From contig JBCBIY010000008.1 in the NCBI GenBank assembly GCA_038523925.1, positions 62,001 through 126,000 on the forward strand: a DNA stretch of 64,000 nucleotides, in the 5' to 3' direction. The position numbers and the translations under genes were made by a program. The notes beneath the pieces are model-generated. The model had not been told where the DNA came from and searched no databases. It saw only the letters and a program-made list of their open reading frames with translations. The DNA is from JBCBWG01 sp038523925 (lineage in GTDB: Bacteria > Pseudomonadota > Alphaproteobacteria > Rhizobiales > Hyphomicrobiaceae). Shown here piece after piece: positions 43,964 through 52,234 of the stretch (positions are counted from its first letter, which is position 1; each line of letters starts with the position of its first letter).

Positions 43964-44852
43964 GGGGCAGACGACCTTCTATTACGTCGCGGCGACACTG
44001 CCAGAGCACGGCGCCGCACTCAAAGACTGGCCGGGCGAAACGCTCGTGGCCGGTCGCGCGGTCACGGCAAGCATCGCCGCCGCCGATGCCGCGGCCGCCG
44101 ACACCCGGATCGCCGAGGTCTGGCCCGGCATGGACGACGCCAAGGTCGACTGTTACCGGCTTGATGCTCCACCGTCGAAGAAGCGGCTTCTGATCGCGGA
44201 TATGGAATCGACCATCATCGCGCAGGAGATGCTCGATGAGTTGGCCGACGCCGTTGGCCTTCGCGAACAGGTCGAGGCGATCACGGCGTCTGCCATGCGC
44301 GGTGAACTCGACTTTGAAAGCGCGATCAACGAGCGGGTTGCCTTGCTCAAAGGTCTTGATGCCAGCGTCCTCGATCAGATGGCCACTGACCGCATGACTT
44401 ACATGCCGGGCGCGCGCGAACTCGTTGCCAGCATGAAAGCGGCAGGCGCGTACTGCGCGCTGGTCTCAGGCGGCTTTACGCACTTCACAGCCATCGTCGC
44501 GCGTGAACTCGGGTTTGATGAGCACCGCGCCAACACGCTTGAAATCGCAGACGGCAAGCTCACCGGCCGCGTCGTCCCGCCGATCCTCGGCCGCGAGGCA
44601 AAGCTGCAGGCGCTTGAGGAGTTGACGGCGCAGCATGGCTTCGATGTTGGCGACGCAATCGCCGTTGGCGACGGCGCGAATGACCTTGCGATGCTCAAGG
44701 CCGCGGGGCTTGGTGTTGCCTTTCGCGCCAAGCCAGCCGTGCGTGACGCGATGGCCGCACACAAGCGCGGTGTTGTCGTCAACCATTGTGATCTGACCGC
44801 ACTGCTCTATGTGCAGAGCTACATTGAGGCCGACATTCGTACGGGCTCCTGA
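43962..44852 (+). CDS. serB: Phosphoserine phosphatase SerB
   Basis: A 296-residue HAD-family phosphatase for the last step of serine synthesis. The nucleophile motif reads LLIADMESTII, with D80 as nucleophile. The second catalytic Asp of the usual DxD is a Glu here (E82). Other motifs are intact: SGGFTHF for phosphate binding and VGDGANDLAML for Mg. The first 75 residues form the variable N-terminal domain. The start overlaps the miaA start codon on the opposite strand; GGGGGG lies 2-3 nt before it, inside miaA. Confidence 0.92.
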   Translation: MGQTTFYYVAATLPEHGAALKDWPGETLVAGRAVTASIAAADAAAADTRIAEVWPGMDDAKVDCYRLDAPPSKKRLLIADMESTIIAQEMLDELADAVGLREQVEAITASAMRGELDFESAINERVALLKGLDASVLDQMATDRMTYMPGARELVASMKAAGAYCALVSGGFTHFTAIVARELGFDEHRANTLEIADGKLTGRVVPPILGREAKLQALEELTAQHGFDVGDAIAVGDGANDLAMLKAAGLGVAFRAKPAVRDAMAAHKRGVVVNHCDLTALLYVQSYIEADIRTGS

Positions 44853-44882
44853 CGACCGGCCTGCCGCGAGCACCCTTTATTC

Positions 44883-45875
44883 ATGCCTGACACTCTCATA
44901 CTTGCCGGCCTGGCGCTCGGCTTTGTCCTTCTGATCGCAGGCGGTGAAATCCTTGTCCGAGGCTCGGTTGCAGCGGCCAAGAAAATCGGCGTCTCTCCCC
45001 TCGTCATCGGCCTGACGCTTGTCGGTTTCGGCACATCGATGCCGGAAATGGTTGTCGCCGTTCAAGCCGTGTGGGCTGGCTCGCCTGGCTTGTCGATGGG
45101 CGGCATTGTCGGCTCGAACATCTCGAACATCCTTTTGATTATCGGCTTCTCGGCATTGCTGCTGCCGATGCCGGTCGCCCGCGAAACCGTCTTCCGCGAC
45201 GGCAGCGCGGTGATGGCGGCCACCATCCTCTTCATCGCGATCGCAACGTTCCTGCCCTTCACGCGCACGGTCGGCGTGATCCTCGTCGCCGTCCTGCTCG
45301 TCTACCTTGTGTTCGTGTGGTTGCAGGACCGGCACAAGGTCGAGGCGCAACGCGCAATGCTCGACGATCCCGCCCCGCGCGCCACGCTCGGCGGCATTCT
45401 CTTTTCTGTCGCAATCGCGATCATCGGGATGGTCATCGTCATCACAGGCGGCTCGCTCCTCGTCGACAACGCCATCGCGGTCGCCCGCTTCCTGGATGTC
45501 TCAGACGAGGTGATTGGCCTGACGATCGTCGCGATCGGCACATCGATGCCGGAGCTGGTCACTGCCATCATCGCTGCGATCCGCCGCCAGACAGACGTCG
45601 CCGTCGGCAGCGTCATCGGCTCGAACATGTTCAACATGCTCTCAATCGGCGGCGTGACGTCGCTCCTGTCGCCAGAGCCGTTTCGCGTCGCAGAACACAT
45701 CGTCGTCTACGACAACGTCATCATGCTGGCAGCCACGGCCCTGCTGCTGGCGTTCGCCTGGAGCAAGCGTAACGTCTCGCGCGGTGAAGGCCTCGTCCTC
45801 TTCTTTTGCTACGTCGCCTACATCTCGAGCCTGGTGCTGTTCGAGTTGCAGAAGGCGGCTGACGCTGCGGTCTGA
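44883..45875 (+). CDS. Calcium/sodium antiporter (CaCA family, YrbG-like)
   Basis: 330 residues with about ten hydrophobic segments in two inverted halves. The alpha-repeat motifs are GFGTSMPEMVVA then GSNISNILLI in the first half, and AIGTSMPELVTA then GSNMFNMLSIGG in the second. These glycines, Ser and acidic residues form the ion-binding site of the family. It exchanges Ca2+ or other cations for Na+ or H+. It follows serB by 30 bp in the same direction and may be co-transcribed with it. Confidence 0.94.
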   Translation: MPDTLILAGLALGFVLLIAGGEILVRGSVAAAKKIGVSPLVIGLTLVGFGTSMPEMVVAVQAVWAGSPGLSMGGIVGSNISNILLIIGFSALLLPMPVARETVFRDGSAVMAATILFIAIATFLPFTRTVGVILVAVLLVYLVFVWLQDRHKVEAQRAMLDDPAPRATLGGILFSVAIAIIGMVIVITGGSLLVDNAIAVARFLDVSDEVIGLTIVAIGTSMPELVTAIIAAIRRQTDVAVGSVIGSNMFNMLSIGGVTSLLSPEPFRVAEHIVVYDNVIMLAATALLLAFAWSKRNVSRGEGLVLFFCYVAYISSLVLFELQKAADAAV

Positions 45876-45900
45876 CCGGCGCGAACGCCGACCGCACGAT

Positions 45901-47820
45901 CTATTCGGCAGGTTCGTTCTCCGCGCGGCGGTTAACCGGAAGCCCGGCGCGTTCGGCCTCTTCGAGCGCCCGTGCCAGATCCTCACGCGCCTTCTCTGCC
46001 TCGCGCTGCCGGTTCCAGAGGCTCGCGTATACGCCGTCTCGCGCAAGCAGCTCGGCATGCGTTCCCTCTTCGACCAGTTCACCCCGCTCCATCACCAGGA
46101 TCTTGTCGGCGTGCACGATTGTTGAGAGGCGGTGCGCGATGACGAGTGTCGTGCGGTTCTTCGATACCGTGTCGAGCGCGTCTTGAATCTCGCGCTCGGT
46201 ATGGCTGTCGAGCGCGCTTGTCGCCTCATCCAGCATCAGGATGGGCGGGCCCTTCAGGATCGTCCGCGCAATCGCAACGCGCTGTTTTTCGCCGCCCGAT
46301 AGCTTCAGCCCGCGCTCGCCGACCATCGTGTCATAGCCCTGCGGCAACTGCCGGATGAAGTCGTCGATCTGCGCGAGCTTGGCCGCAGCTTCGACTTCGT
46401 CATCGCTCGCCTCAGGCCGGCCATAGCGCACGTTGTAGCGGATCGTGTCGTTGAACAGGACGGTATCCTGCGGCACCACGCCGATCGCCTCGCGCAGGCT
46501 CTCCTGCGTGACGTCGCGAATTTCCTGCCCATCGATAAGCACGCGGCCCGACTGGATGTCGTAGAAGCGGAACAGGATGCGGCTGATCGTGGATTTGCCG
46601 GCGCCCGATGGCCCGACGATCGCGACCATGCTCCCTGGCGCCACGTCGAATGACAGATTGCGCAGGATCGGCCGCTCAGCTTCGTAGGCAAAGGCCACGC
46701 GATCAAACGTGATCTGACCCTCCCGCACCTGAAGCGGCGTGGCACCAGGCTTGTCCCGGACCTCGGGATCATTGCCGAGCAGCGCGAACATCGTCTCCAG
46801 ATCGACGAGACCTTGCCGGATCTCGCGGTAGACCATGCCCATAAAGTTGAGCGGCATGTAGAGCTGGATCAACATGGCGTTGATCATGACGAAGTCGCCG
46901 ACGGTATTCGTGCCGGAGGCGACGCCGCGGGCTGCAAGCCACATGCAGGCCGTCATGCCGGCTGTGAAAATGACGACCTGGCCTGAGTTCAAAAGCGCGA
47001 GCGAGTTGAACGTGCGGATCGCAGCGGCTTCGTAGCGGCCCATGGCGCTGTCGAACCGGCGGCTCTCCATCTCTTCGTTGCCGAAGTACTTGACCGTCTC
47101 GAAATTGAGCAGGCTGTCGATTGCCTTGGTGTTCGCCTCGTTGTCGCTGTCATTCATTTCGCGGCGGATTGCGATCCGCCACTCGGTCGCTTTCAGCGTG
47201 AACCACATGTAGAGGCCGATCGTGCCGAACACGATGACCACGTAGACCCAGTTGAAGTAGACCAGCAGCAACACGCCGATCATCAAAAGCTCGAGAAGCG
47301 TCGGCACGACGTTGAGAATACCCATGCGGATGATGAGCTCGATGGCGCGCGTTGCCCGCTCAAGCACCCGCGAAAGGCCGCCCGTGCGCCGCTCCAGATG
47401 AAAGCGCAGCGAGAGCCTGTGCAGGTGCTGGAACGTGCGGGCGTTGAGGCGGCGCACGGCGTGCTGGCCGACACGCGTGAAAAACACGTCGCGGATCTGG
47501 TTCAGCACGACCATCAAGATGCGGCCGAGACCGTAGATAAGGATCATGCCAACCGCGGCTGCGCCGAGCCCGGTGACGACCGCAGCACTCCCGCCACTCT
47601 CGATCGACGTGAGCGCGTCAGTGATCTCTTTGAAAGCGACGGGCACCGCGACGGTGACGATCTTTGCGATAACGAGCACGCCAAACGCTGCGAGAACGCG
47701 GCGGCGCAGGTCCGGCCGGCCTTCAGGCCAGACGAACGGCAGGAGGCCGCGGAACACAACCAGCGGATCAGACCGCTCAAGATCGGAAGCGGCGATGGGT
47801 CCGCCGCGCGATTTGCGCAT
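45901..47820 (-). CDS. Atm1-type ABC exporter (half-transporter)
   Basis: A 639-residue fused permease-ATPase. The membrane part (about 40-330) has the Atm1/HMT region FHLERRTGGLSRVLERATRA and SLLNFETVKYFGNE. The ATPase has VGPSGAGKST, a Q-loop in VPQDTVLFND, LSGGEKQR and ILMLDEATSALD. The mitochondrial Atm1 relatives export a glutathione-linked sulfur compound, and bacterial ones also move metal-glutathione conjugates. It probably forms a homodimer in the inner membrane. AGGAA about 6 nt upstream supports the start. Confidence 0.93.
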   Translation of the reverse strand: MRKSRGGPIAASDLERSDPLVVFRGLLPFVWPEGRPDLRRRVLAAFGVLVIAKIVTVAVPVAFKEITDALTSIESGGSAAVVTGLGAAAVGMILIYGLGRILMVVLNQIRDVFFTRVGQHAVRRLNARTFQHLHRLSLRFHLERRTGGLSRVLERATRAIELIIRMGILNVVPTLLELLMIGVLLLVYFNWVYVVIVFGTIGLYMWFTLKATEWRIAIRREMNDSDNEANTKAIDSLLNFETVKYFGNEEMESRRFDSAMGRYEAAAIRTFNSLALLNSGQVVIFTAGMTACMWLAARGVASGTNTVGDFVMINAMLIQLYMPLNFMGMVYREIRQGLVDLETMFALLGNDPEVRDKPGATPLQVREGQITFDRVAFAYEAERPILRNLSFDVAPGSMVAIVGPSGAGKSTISRILFRFYDIQSGRVLIDGQEIRDVTQESLREAIGVVPQDTVLFNDTIRYNVRYGRPEASDDEVEAAAKLAQIDDFIRQLPQGYDTMVGERGLKLSGGEKQRVAIARTILKGPPILMLDEATSALDSHTEREIQDALDTVSKNRTTLVIAHRLSTIVHADKILVMERGELVEEGTHAELLARDGVYASLWNRQREAEKAREDLARALEEAERAGLPVNRRAENEPAE

Positions 47821-48028
47821 CAGGTTTCCTGTCTCAGATCAGTGCAGGCCCGCCGGCGCGCGCCTGATCTGATCTCAAGTCTTGTTTGGCGCAGCAGTTT
47901 CCAGCGCAGGCAACATTGCCCGCACCGGATGGCCTTAAGCGAGCGGAACCGCCGGGGGGGCAGAGCGCCCACGCGTCGGCCTCCAGCACGCGCGCGCATT
48001 CAACCCTCAGAGCCGCATGCGATGCGGT

Positions 48029-50353
48029 CTAGGGTACTCGGAAACGCTGACAGGGATAAATCAGATCCGCATTGCGTATTTTGCGGCGGTTCGCCCGGTA
48101 GATCCGGCGATAGCGTTTGCCGCGGCCATAGTGACGCCGGGCAATGCGCCAGAGCGAGTCGCCTCGCCGGACGACGTAGCGTCCGGGCGGGTGAATGCGG
48201 CGCCCTGCCCGGCGGCAACGCGCTCGACTTCGCCGGCGGCTGGCGGCTGCGCGCGCGCGGCGGCGGAAGCTTGCGACCCGCGCCCTTCGGCTTCGCCGCC
48301 GCGTACGCTTACGCGACCGGGCCGCGGCGCGGCGTGCGGTTTGCGCCCGGCGGCGGGCGCGGCGCTCTGCCCTCAGCGTGCTGGCAGCCGCAGCGTCGCC
48401 GTTGGTGCTGCGACCGTCTGCTGCGGAAGCGGGATTACGGCTGCCGTCGCGGGCGGCCGCGCGCTGGACGGTGTCATCGGCGCCGGCGCGGCCCTGGCGC
48501 CGGTCTTGTTGTGCAGCGCGCCTATTGCGACGTTGCGCCGGCGTTGTCGCAGCCGCACCGCCATCAGCCAGGCGCGCGTCGGAGCGCAACCCTTCGAGCG
48601 CCGCGCGCGCGCGCCGACGCGCGGCTTCGGCGCGCTCGGCTTCCCGGTTCAGGGTTGCCACCGTGCTTGCGCTGAAACTGCGCGCCGACGGTGTTTCGGC
48701 GAGACGATCGTAGGCGACCTTCGCAGCCCGCGCTGCACGCGCGGCGCGGCGGTCTTCCGACGTCACACGCCGGGCCGCATTCCTGATGATCTGGTCCTGC
48801 TGTCGCGCACGCTCAGACGCCGCGCGGCCCTGCTCCAGCTCGAATTCCGCCTGCTCAGCCCGCCGCCGCGCCTGCTCGGTTTCGGCGTCACCATTGGCTC
48901 TTGCAAGTCCACGGCGGGCCGCGGCCACCTCCGACTGCAGCCGGCTGCGATCGCGATCTGCCGTTTGCAGTCTTGCGGTCGCCGCCTGCTCGCGGTCGCG
49001 GGCCTCATCGGCGAACTCATCGACGTCGCGGGCGGCGGCCTCGGCCCGTTCGAGCGTCTGGCGAAATGCGGTGAGGCGACCCTCGCGGTCACTGGCCCGC
49101 GCGCGGTCCGCGGCCGCCCGCCGTTCCGCTTCGGCGCGGGCGCGTTCGCGATCGGCGGCCGCCTGGCGCTCACGCGCACGGTCTTGCGCTTGGCTTTGCG
49201 CGAGCTGACGGCGCAGCCGCTCCTGCTCTGCGCGCGCCTCTTCAAGCCGGCGGCGCGCTGCGTCGCGACGGGCTTCTGCCTCACGTCTTGCGCGTTCAGC
49301 CGCCTCTGTCTCACCGCGATCTCGGGCCGCAGCAAGCCGCTGTTCGGCCGCCAGACGTTGGGCCTCTTGCCGTTCCGCTTCCGCTCGCAGCCTTACCCGC
49401 TCGCGCTCGGCTGCCGCGCGGGCGTCTGCGAGCGCGCGCTCTTGGTCAGCCTCGCCAACCGACTGCCGCTCACGCGCGAGGGCCCGCTCCCGCTCGCTCG
49501 CCTCAGCGCGCGCACGCGCTTCGGCCTGTTGACGCTGCTCGCGCGCCCGCTCTTCGGCATCTGCCCGGCGGCGCTCGGCCTCGCGTTGTTCGCGGATCCG
49601 CTGGTTCGCTTCAAGCCGCGCCTGGCGTTCGAGTTCCAGCCGGCGCGCTTCGGCACGCCGCCGCGCCGCGTCCGCCTCATCGGTATCCGTCCCCGCCGTC
49701 TCTTCATCATCAGCGCGTTGGCGCTCACGATCGGTGATGACCGTTGACGGAAGGCCGCCTGACAGGCGCGGCACGATCTCGCCTTGGTATCCGCGCAGCG
49801 CACGCGTGAGGAACGATGAGACGTCCTCGAAGACGGAATCGAACTGCTCACGAATGCCACTTCCCGGCCCACGGTCGACGTCGTCATCCGCAGGCCGCGC
49901 GCGTGCATTGCCATCGGCGCCTATCGAATCGTATCCGCCGCCCGCTGACAGTCGCGGCACGATCTCGCGGCGATAGTTGTCCCCGGCCCGCTGGAGCCGC
50001 CGCAGCGCAGGGTCGACATAATCGCGGATCGGCGACCGCTCGCGCGCATCGGGTGCCGGCTCGCCGTCATCGGTCTCGGCAGCCTGTGCGAGCCGGATCG
50101 GGGCCGCTTTCTCTTTAAGGCTTTGTTGCGAGGGGATGGCGCGGGCCTGCGCGGCAGACACCCAGGCGCGCATTTCTCCGAGCAGGCGATCGCCCGGCTG
50201 CAGGTCAGATCCACGCCCCGCATGCTCGCTGAGCGCAACCCGCACCAGATGCGTTTCGGGCACCACATCTGGCGCTTCGCTCAGAGCAACAATGCCACTC
50301 CAGGAGACCGCCATTGGCAGGGCGAGCGCGGCCGGCAAGGCAAACTTCAACAT
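48029..50353 (-). CDS. Exported Arg-rich coiled-coil protein with C-terminal LysM domain
   Basis: 774 residues from the ATG at 50353, backed by GGAGGGG upstream. A signal-like start is MLKFALPAALALPMAVSW. The motif Y(R/Q)xEIVPRLSxGG occurs twice, at about 127-139 and 189-200. Residues roughly 210-600 are a dense Arg/Glu/Ala coiled coil. About 640-720 is extremely Arg-rich. The C-terminus (726-774) is a LysM domain, YVVRRGDSLWRIARRHYG through ADLIYPCQRF. It probably anchors to peptidoglycan with a long rod or a strongly basic, polyanion-binding arm. The function is not known. Confidence 0.82.
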   Translation of the reverse strand: MLKFALPAALALPMAVSWSGIVALSEAPDVVPETHLVRVALSEHAGRGSDLQPGDRLLGEMRAWVSAAQARAIPSQQSLKEKAAPIRLAQAAETDDGEPAPDARERSPIRDYVDPALRRLQRAGDNYRREIVPRLSAGGGYDSIGADGNARARPADDDVDRGPGSGIREQFDSVFEDVSSFLTRALRGYQGEIVPRLSGGLPSTVITDRERQRADDEETAGTDTDEADAARRRAEARRLELERQARLEANQRIREQREAERRRADAEERAREQRQQAEARARAEASERERALARERQSVGEADQERALADARAAAERERVRLRAEAERQEAQRLAAEQRLAAARDRGETEAAERARREAEARRDAARRRLEEARAEQERLRRQLAQSQAQDRARERQAAADRERARAEAERRAAADRARASDREGRLTAFRQTLERAEAAARDVDEFADEARDREQAATARLQTADRDRSRLQSEVAAARRGLARANGDAETEQARRRAEQAEFELEQGRAASERARQQDQIIRNAARRVTSEDRRAARAARAAKVAYDRLAETPSARSFSASTVATLNREAERAEAARRRARAALEGLRSDARLADGGAAATTPAQRRNRRAAQQDRRQGRAGADDTVQRAAARDGSRNPASAADGRSTNGDAAAASTLRAERRARRRAQTARRAAARSRKRTRRRSRRARVASFRRRARAAASRRRSRARCRRAGRRIHPPGRYVVRRGDSLWRIARRHYGRGKRYRRIYRANRRKIRNADLIYPCQRFRVP

Positions 50354-50636
50354 AACCCGTGCCCCTCCAGCGGACCTCGACTGCCCCGTTAACCTGAACA
50401 TGCCGTCAAGTCGATGACCGCGCTCTGGCCGCCGGGCCACACGTGTCCGGATACGCCATGATATGGTTAAGGCGTGTGCGCGGGCTGCGAATCTGGCCAC
50501 TGCGCCAGCGGGACACGCGATTGTGGCCGGCCTGGCGTCAGAAAGCCGATCCGTCGCCAGAAAAATACGATTTGAAGCGCACGAATAAGAACGTTTGGGC
50601 TAAGTGCCGCGTTCCGACGGATGTGAGGGCGAAGCA

Positions 50637-51254
50637 ATGGCGATAGAGACGGCGGCAATCCCGAAGCGGCGGATTTGCGTTTACTGCGGATCGGGCGATG
50701 GCAAATCACCCGTTTACAAGCAGGCAGCAACAAACCTCGGCACAGCAATCGCCAAGGCGGGTCACGGCCTCGTCTATGGCGGCGGCAGCCTGGGCCTAAT
50801 GGGCACGGTTGCGCGCGCGGCGCTTGAGGCCGGCGGGCACGTCGCCGGGATCATCCCGAAATTCCTCGTCGAGCGCGAACTGATGTTGCGCGACGTCCAG
50901 GAGATGACGGTCACCGAGGATATGCATGAGCGCAAGATGCTTATGTACGAGAAGTCAGACGCCTTCGTTGCGCTGCCGGGCGGGATCGGCACACTGGAAG
51001 AACTGGTCGAACAGCTCACCTGGGCGCAGCTCGGCCAACACAACAAACCAATCGTCGTCGCCAACATCGCCGACTACTGGAAACCGTTCATGATGCTGCT
51101 CGACCAGATGCGGGCTGAGACATTCATCCGTCAAAAGTTGACGGTTGAGTTCCTGACGGTCGAGACGGCTGAGCAGATCATGCCAGCAATCGAAACCGAG
51201 TGGGCGAAGGAAGACGTGCCCAGCGGCGATCCGTCTATCCCGGACCGGTTTTGA
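50637..51254 (+). CDS. LOG-family protein (TIGR00730-type phosphoribohydrolase)
   Basis: A 205-residue Rossmann-type protein. The family signature PGGIGTLEELVE (GGxGTxxE) and the earlier VYCGSGDGKSP and GHGLVYGGGSLGLMG are clear. Plant and bacterial relatives release cytokinin bases from riboside monophosphates, while others cleave nucleotide monophosphates in general, so this is a nucleotide phosphoribohydrolase of uncertain substrate. GAGG about 9 nt before ATG 50637 fits. Its stop overlaps the start of the MeaB gene. Confidence 0.9.
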   Translation: MAIETAAIPKRRICVYCGSGDGKSPVYKQAATNLGTAIAKAGHGLVYGGGSLGLMGTVARAALEAGGHVAGIIPKFLVERELMLRDVQEMTVTEDMHERKMLMYEKSDAFVALPGGIGTLEELVEQLTWAQLGQHNKPIVVANIADYWKPFMMLLDQMRAETFIRQKLTVEFLTVETAEQIMPAIETEWAKEDVPSGDPSIPDRF

Positions 51255-52234
51255 CGAACCCGTGGCGGCACGCGTCAGATGCGGGCAGCGCTGCGGACCT
51301 TGCGGCGGCCACTGCGAATGGCGAACGGCGCGCGCTTGCCCAAACGCTAACCGAACTCGAACGCGCAGGCACACGCACGGCCGCCATGACGGCTGCACTC
51401 CGCCAGCATCTGGAGTTGGGCAAGCTACAGGGCGTTGTCGGCATCACAGGTCCGCCGGGCGCTGGCAAATCGACACTCGTCAACGCGCTGATTGAAACGT
51501 TGCGCGCGCGCGGCCAGACGATCGGGATCATCGCGATTGATCCATCGAGCCCAGTCTCCGGCGGCGCGATCCTCGGCGATCGCATGCGTATGACGGCTGC
51601 GACGGGCGACGATGGCGTGTTCGTGCGCTCGCTGTCAGCCTCAGGGCATCTTGGCGGGATGACGCCGGCGGCCGTGCGCATGATCGATGCCTTCGATGTC
51701 GCGGGCTTCGATGTCGTGATCGTCGAAACAGTTGGTGCCGGGCAAAGTGAAGTCGATGTCGCAGCCATTGCCGACGTTCGGCTTGTGATTGCGGCACCAG
51801 GCCTCGGCGATGACATCCAGGCGATGAAGTCCGGGCTGCTCGAGATCGCAGACGTGCTGGTGGTCACAAAGGCAGACCGGCCCGGCGCGGCGCAAACGCG
51901 GCAACAGTTGGCAGGCGCCCTTTCGCTCCGGCTGCCTGGCGGCGATGCGCGCCGGGCGGATGCTGAAGTCCTCGCTGTCTCCGCGCTGACGGGTGATGGG
52001 ATGGCCGCACTCACCGACGCACTCATCGCGCGCCTGCCGGGCCGCGCAGCCGAAACGCGCGCCGCCGCCCGCGCGCGCCGCGGACATTACCTGCTCCGCC
52101 GCGAACTCATCCGCGCCGTCGAGGACCGGGTCGCTAAGGCCGCAGCAGCCGACCGCCTTGGCGTACTGGTCGATGGCCTCATCGACGGCACGGGCGATGC
52201 CGACAGCATCCTCAAGGACCTTCTCAGCGACTGA
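51251..52234 (+). CDS. MeaB/ArgK-type GTPase (methylmalonyl-CoA mutase chaperone family)
   Basis: A 327-residue SIMIBI GTPase. The P-loop is GITGPPGAGKST, IAIDPSSPVSGGAILGDRMRM is the switch region, FDVVIVETVGAGQSEVD the G3-like motif, and VTKAD the guanine-specificity motif. Members protect and reload B12-dependent acyl-CoA mutases. The likely start is a TTG at 51251 that overlaps the LOG stop (TTGA); a GTG upstream inside the LOG gene is the alternative. No mutase gene lies in the window. The 3' end overlaps the convergent CHAT gene by 11 bp. Confidence 0.88.
   Translation: MTNPWRHASDAGSAADLAAATANGERRALAQTLTELERAGTRTAAMTAALRQHLELGKLQGVVGITGPPGAGKSTLVNALIETLRARGQTIGIIAIDPSSPVSGGAILGDRMRMTAATGDDGVFVRSLSASGHLGGMTPAAVRMIDAFDVAGFDVVIVETVGAGQSEVDVAAIADVRLVIAAPGLGDDIQAMKSGLLEIADVLVVTKADRPGAAQTRQQLAGALSLRLPGGDARRADAEVLAVSALTGDGMAALTDALIARLPGRAAETRAAARARRGHYLLRRELIRAVEDRVAKAAAADRLGVLVDGLIDGTGDADSILKDLLSD

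Noticed and set aside
48017..49747. A 576-codon open frame on the plus strand opposite the LysM protein gene
   Set aside because: It mirrors the Arg/Ala/Glu-rich repeats in the antisense direction, has no recognisable domain and starts without a good ribosome binding site. The LysM frame has a signal peptide and domain.
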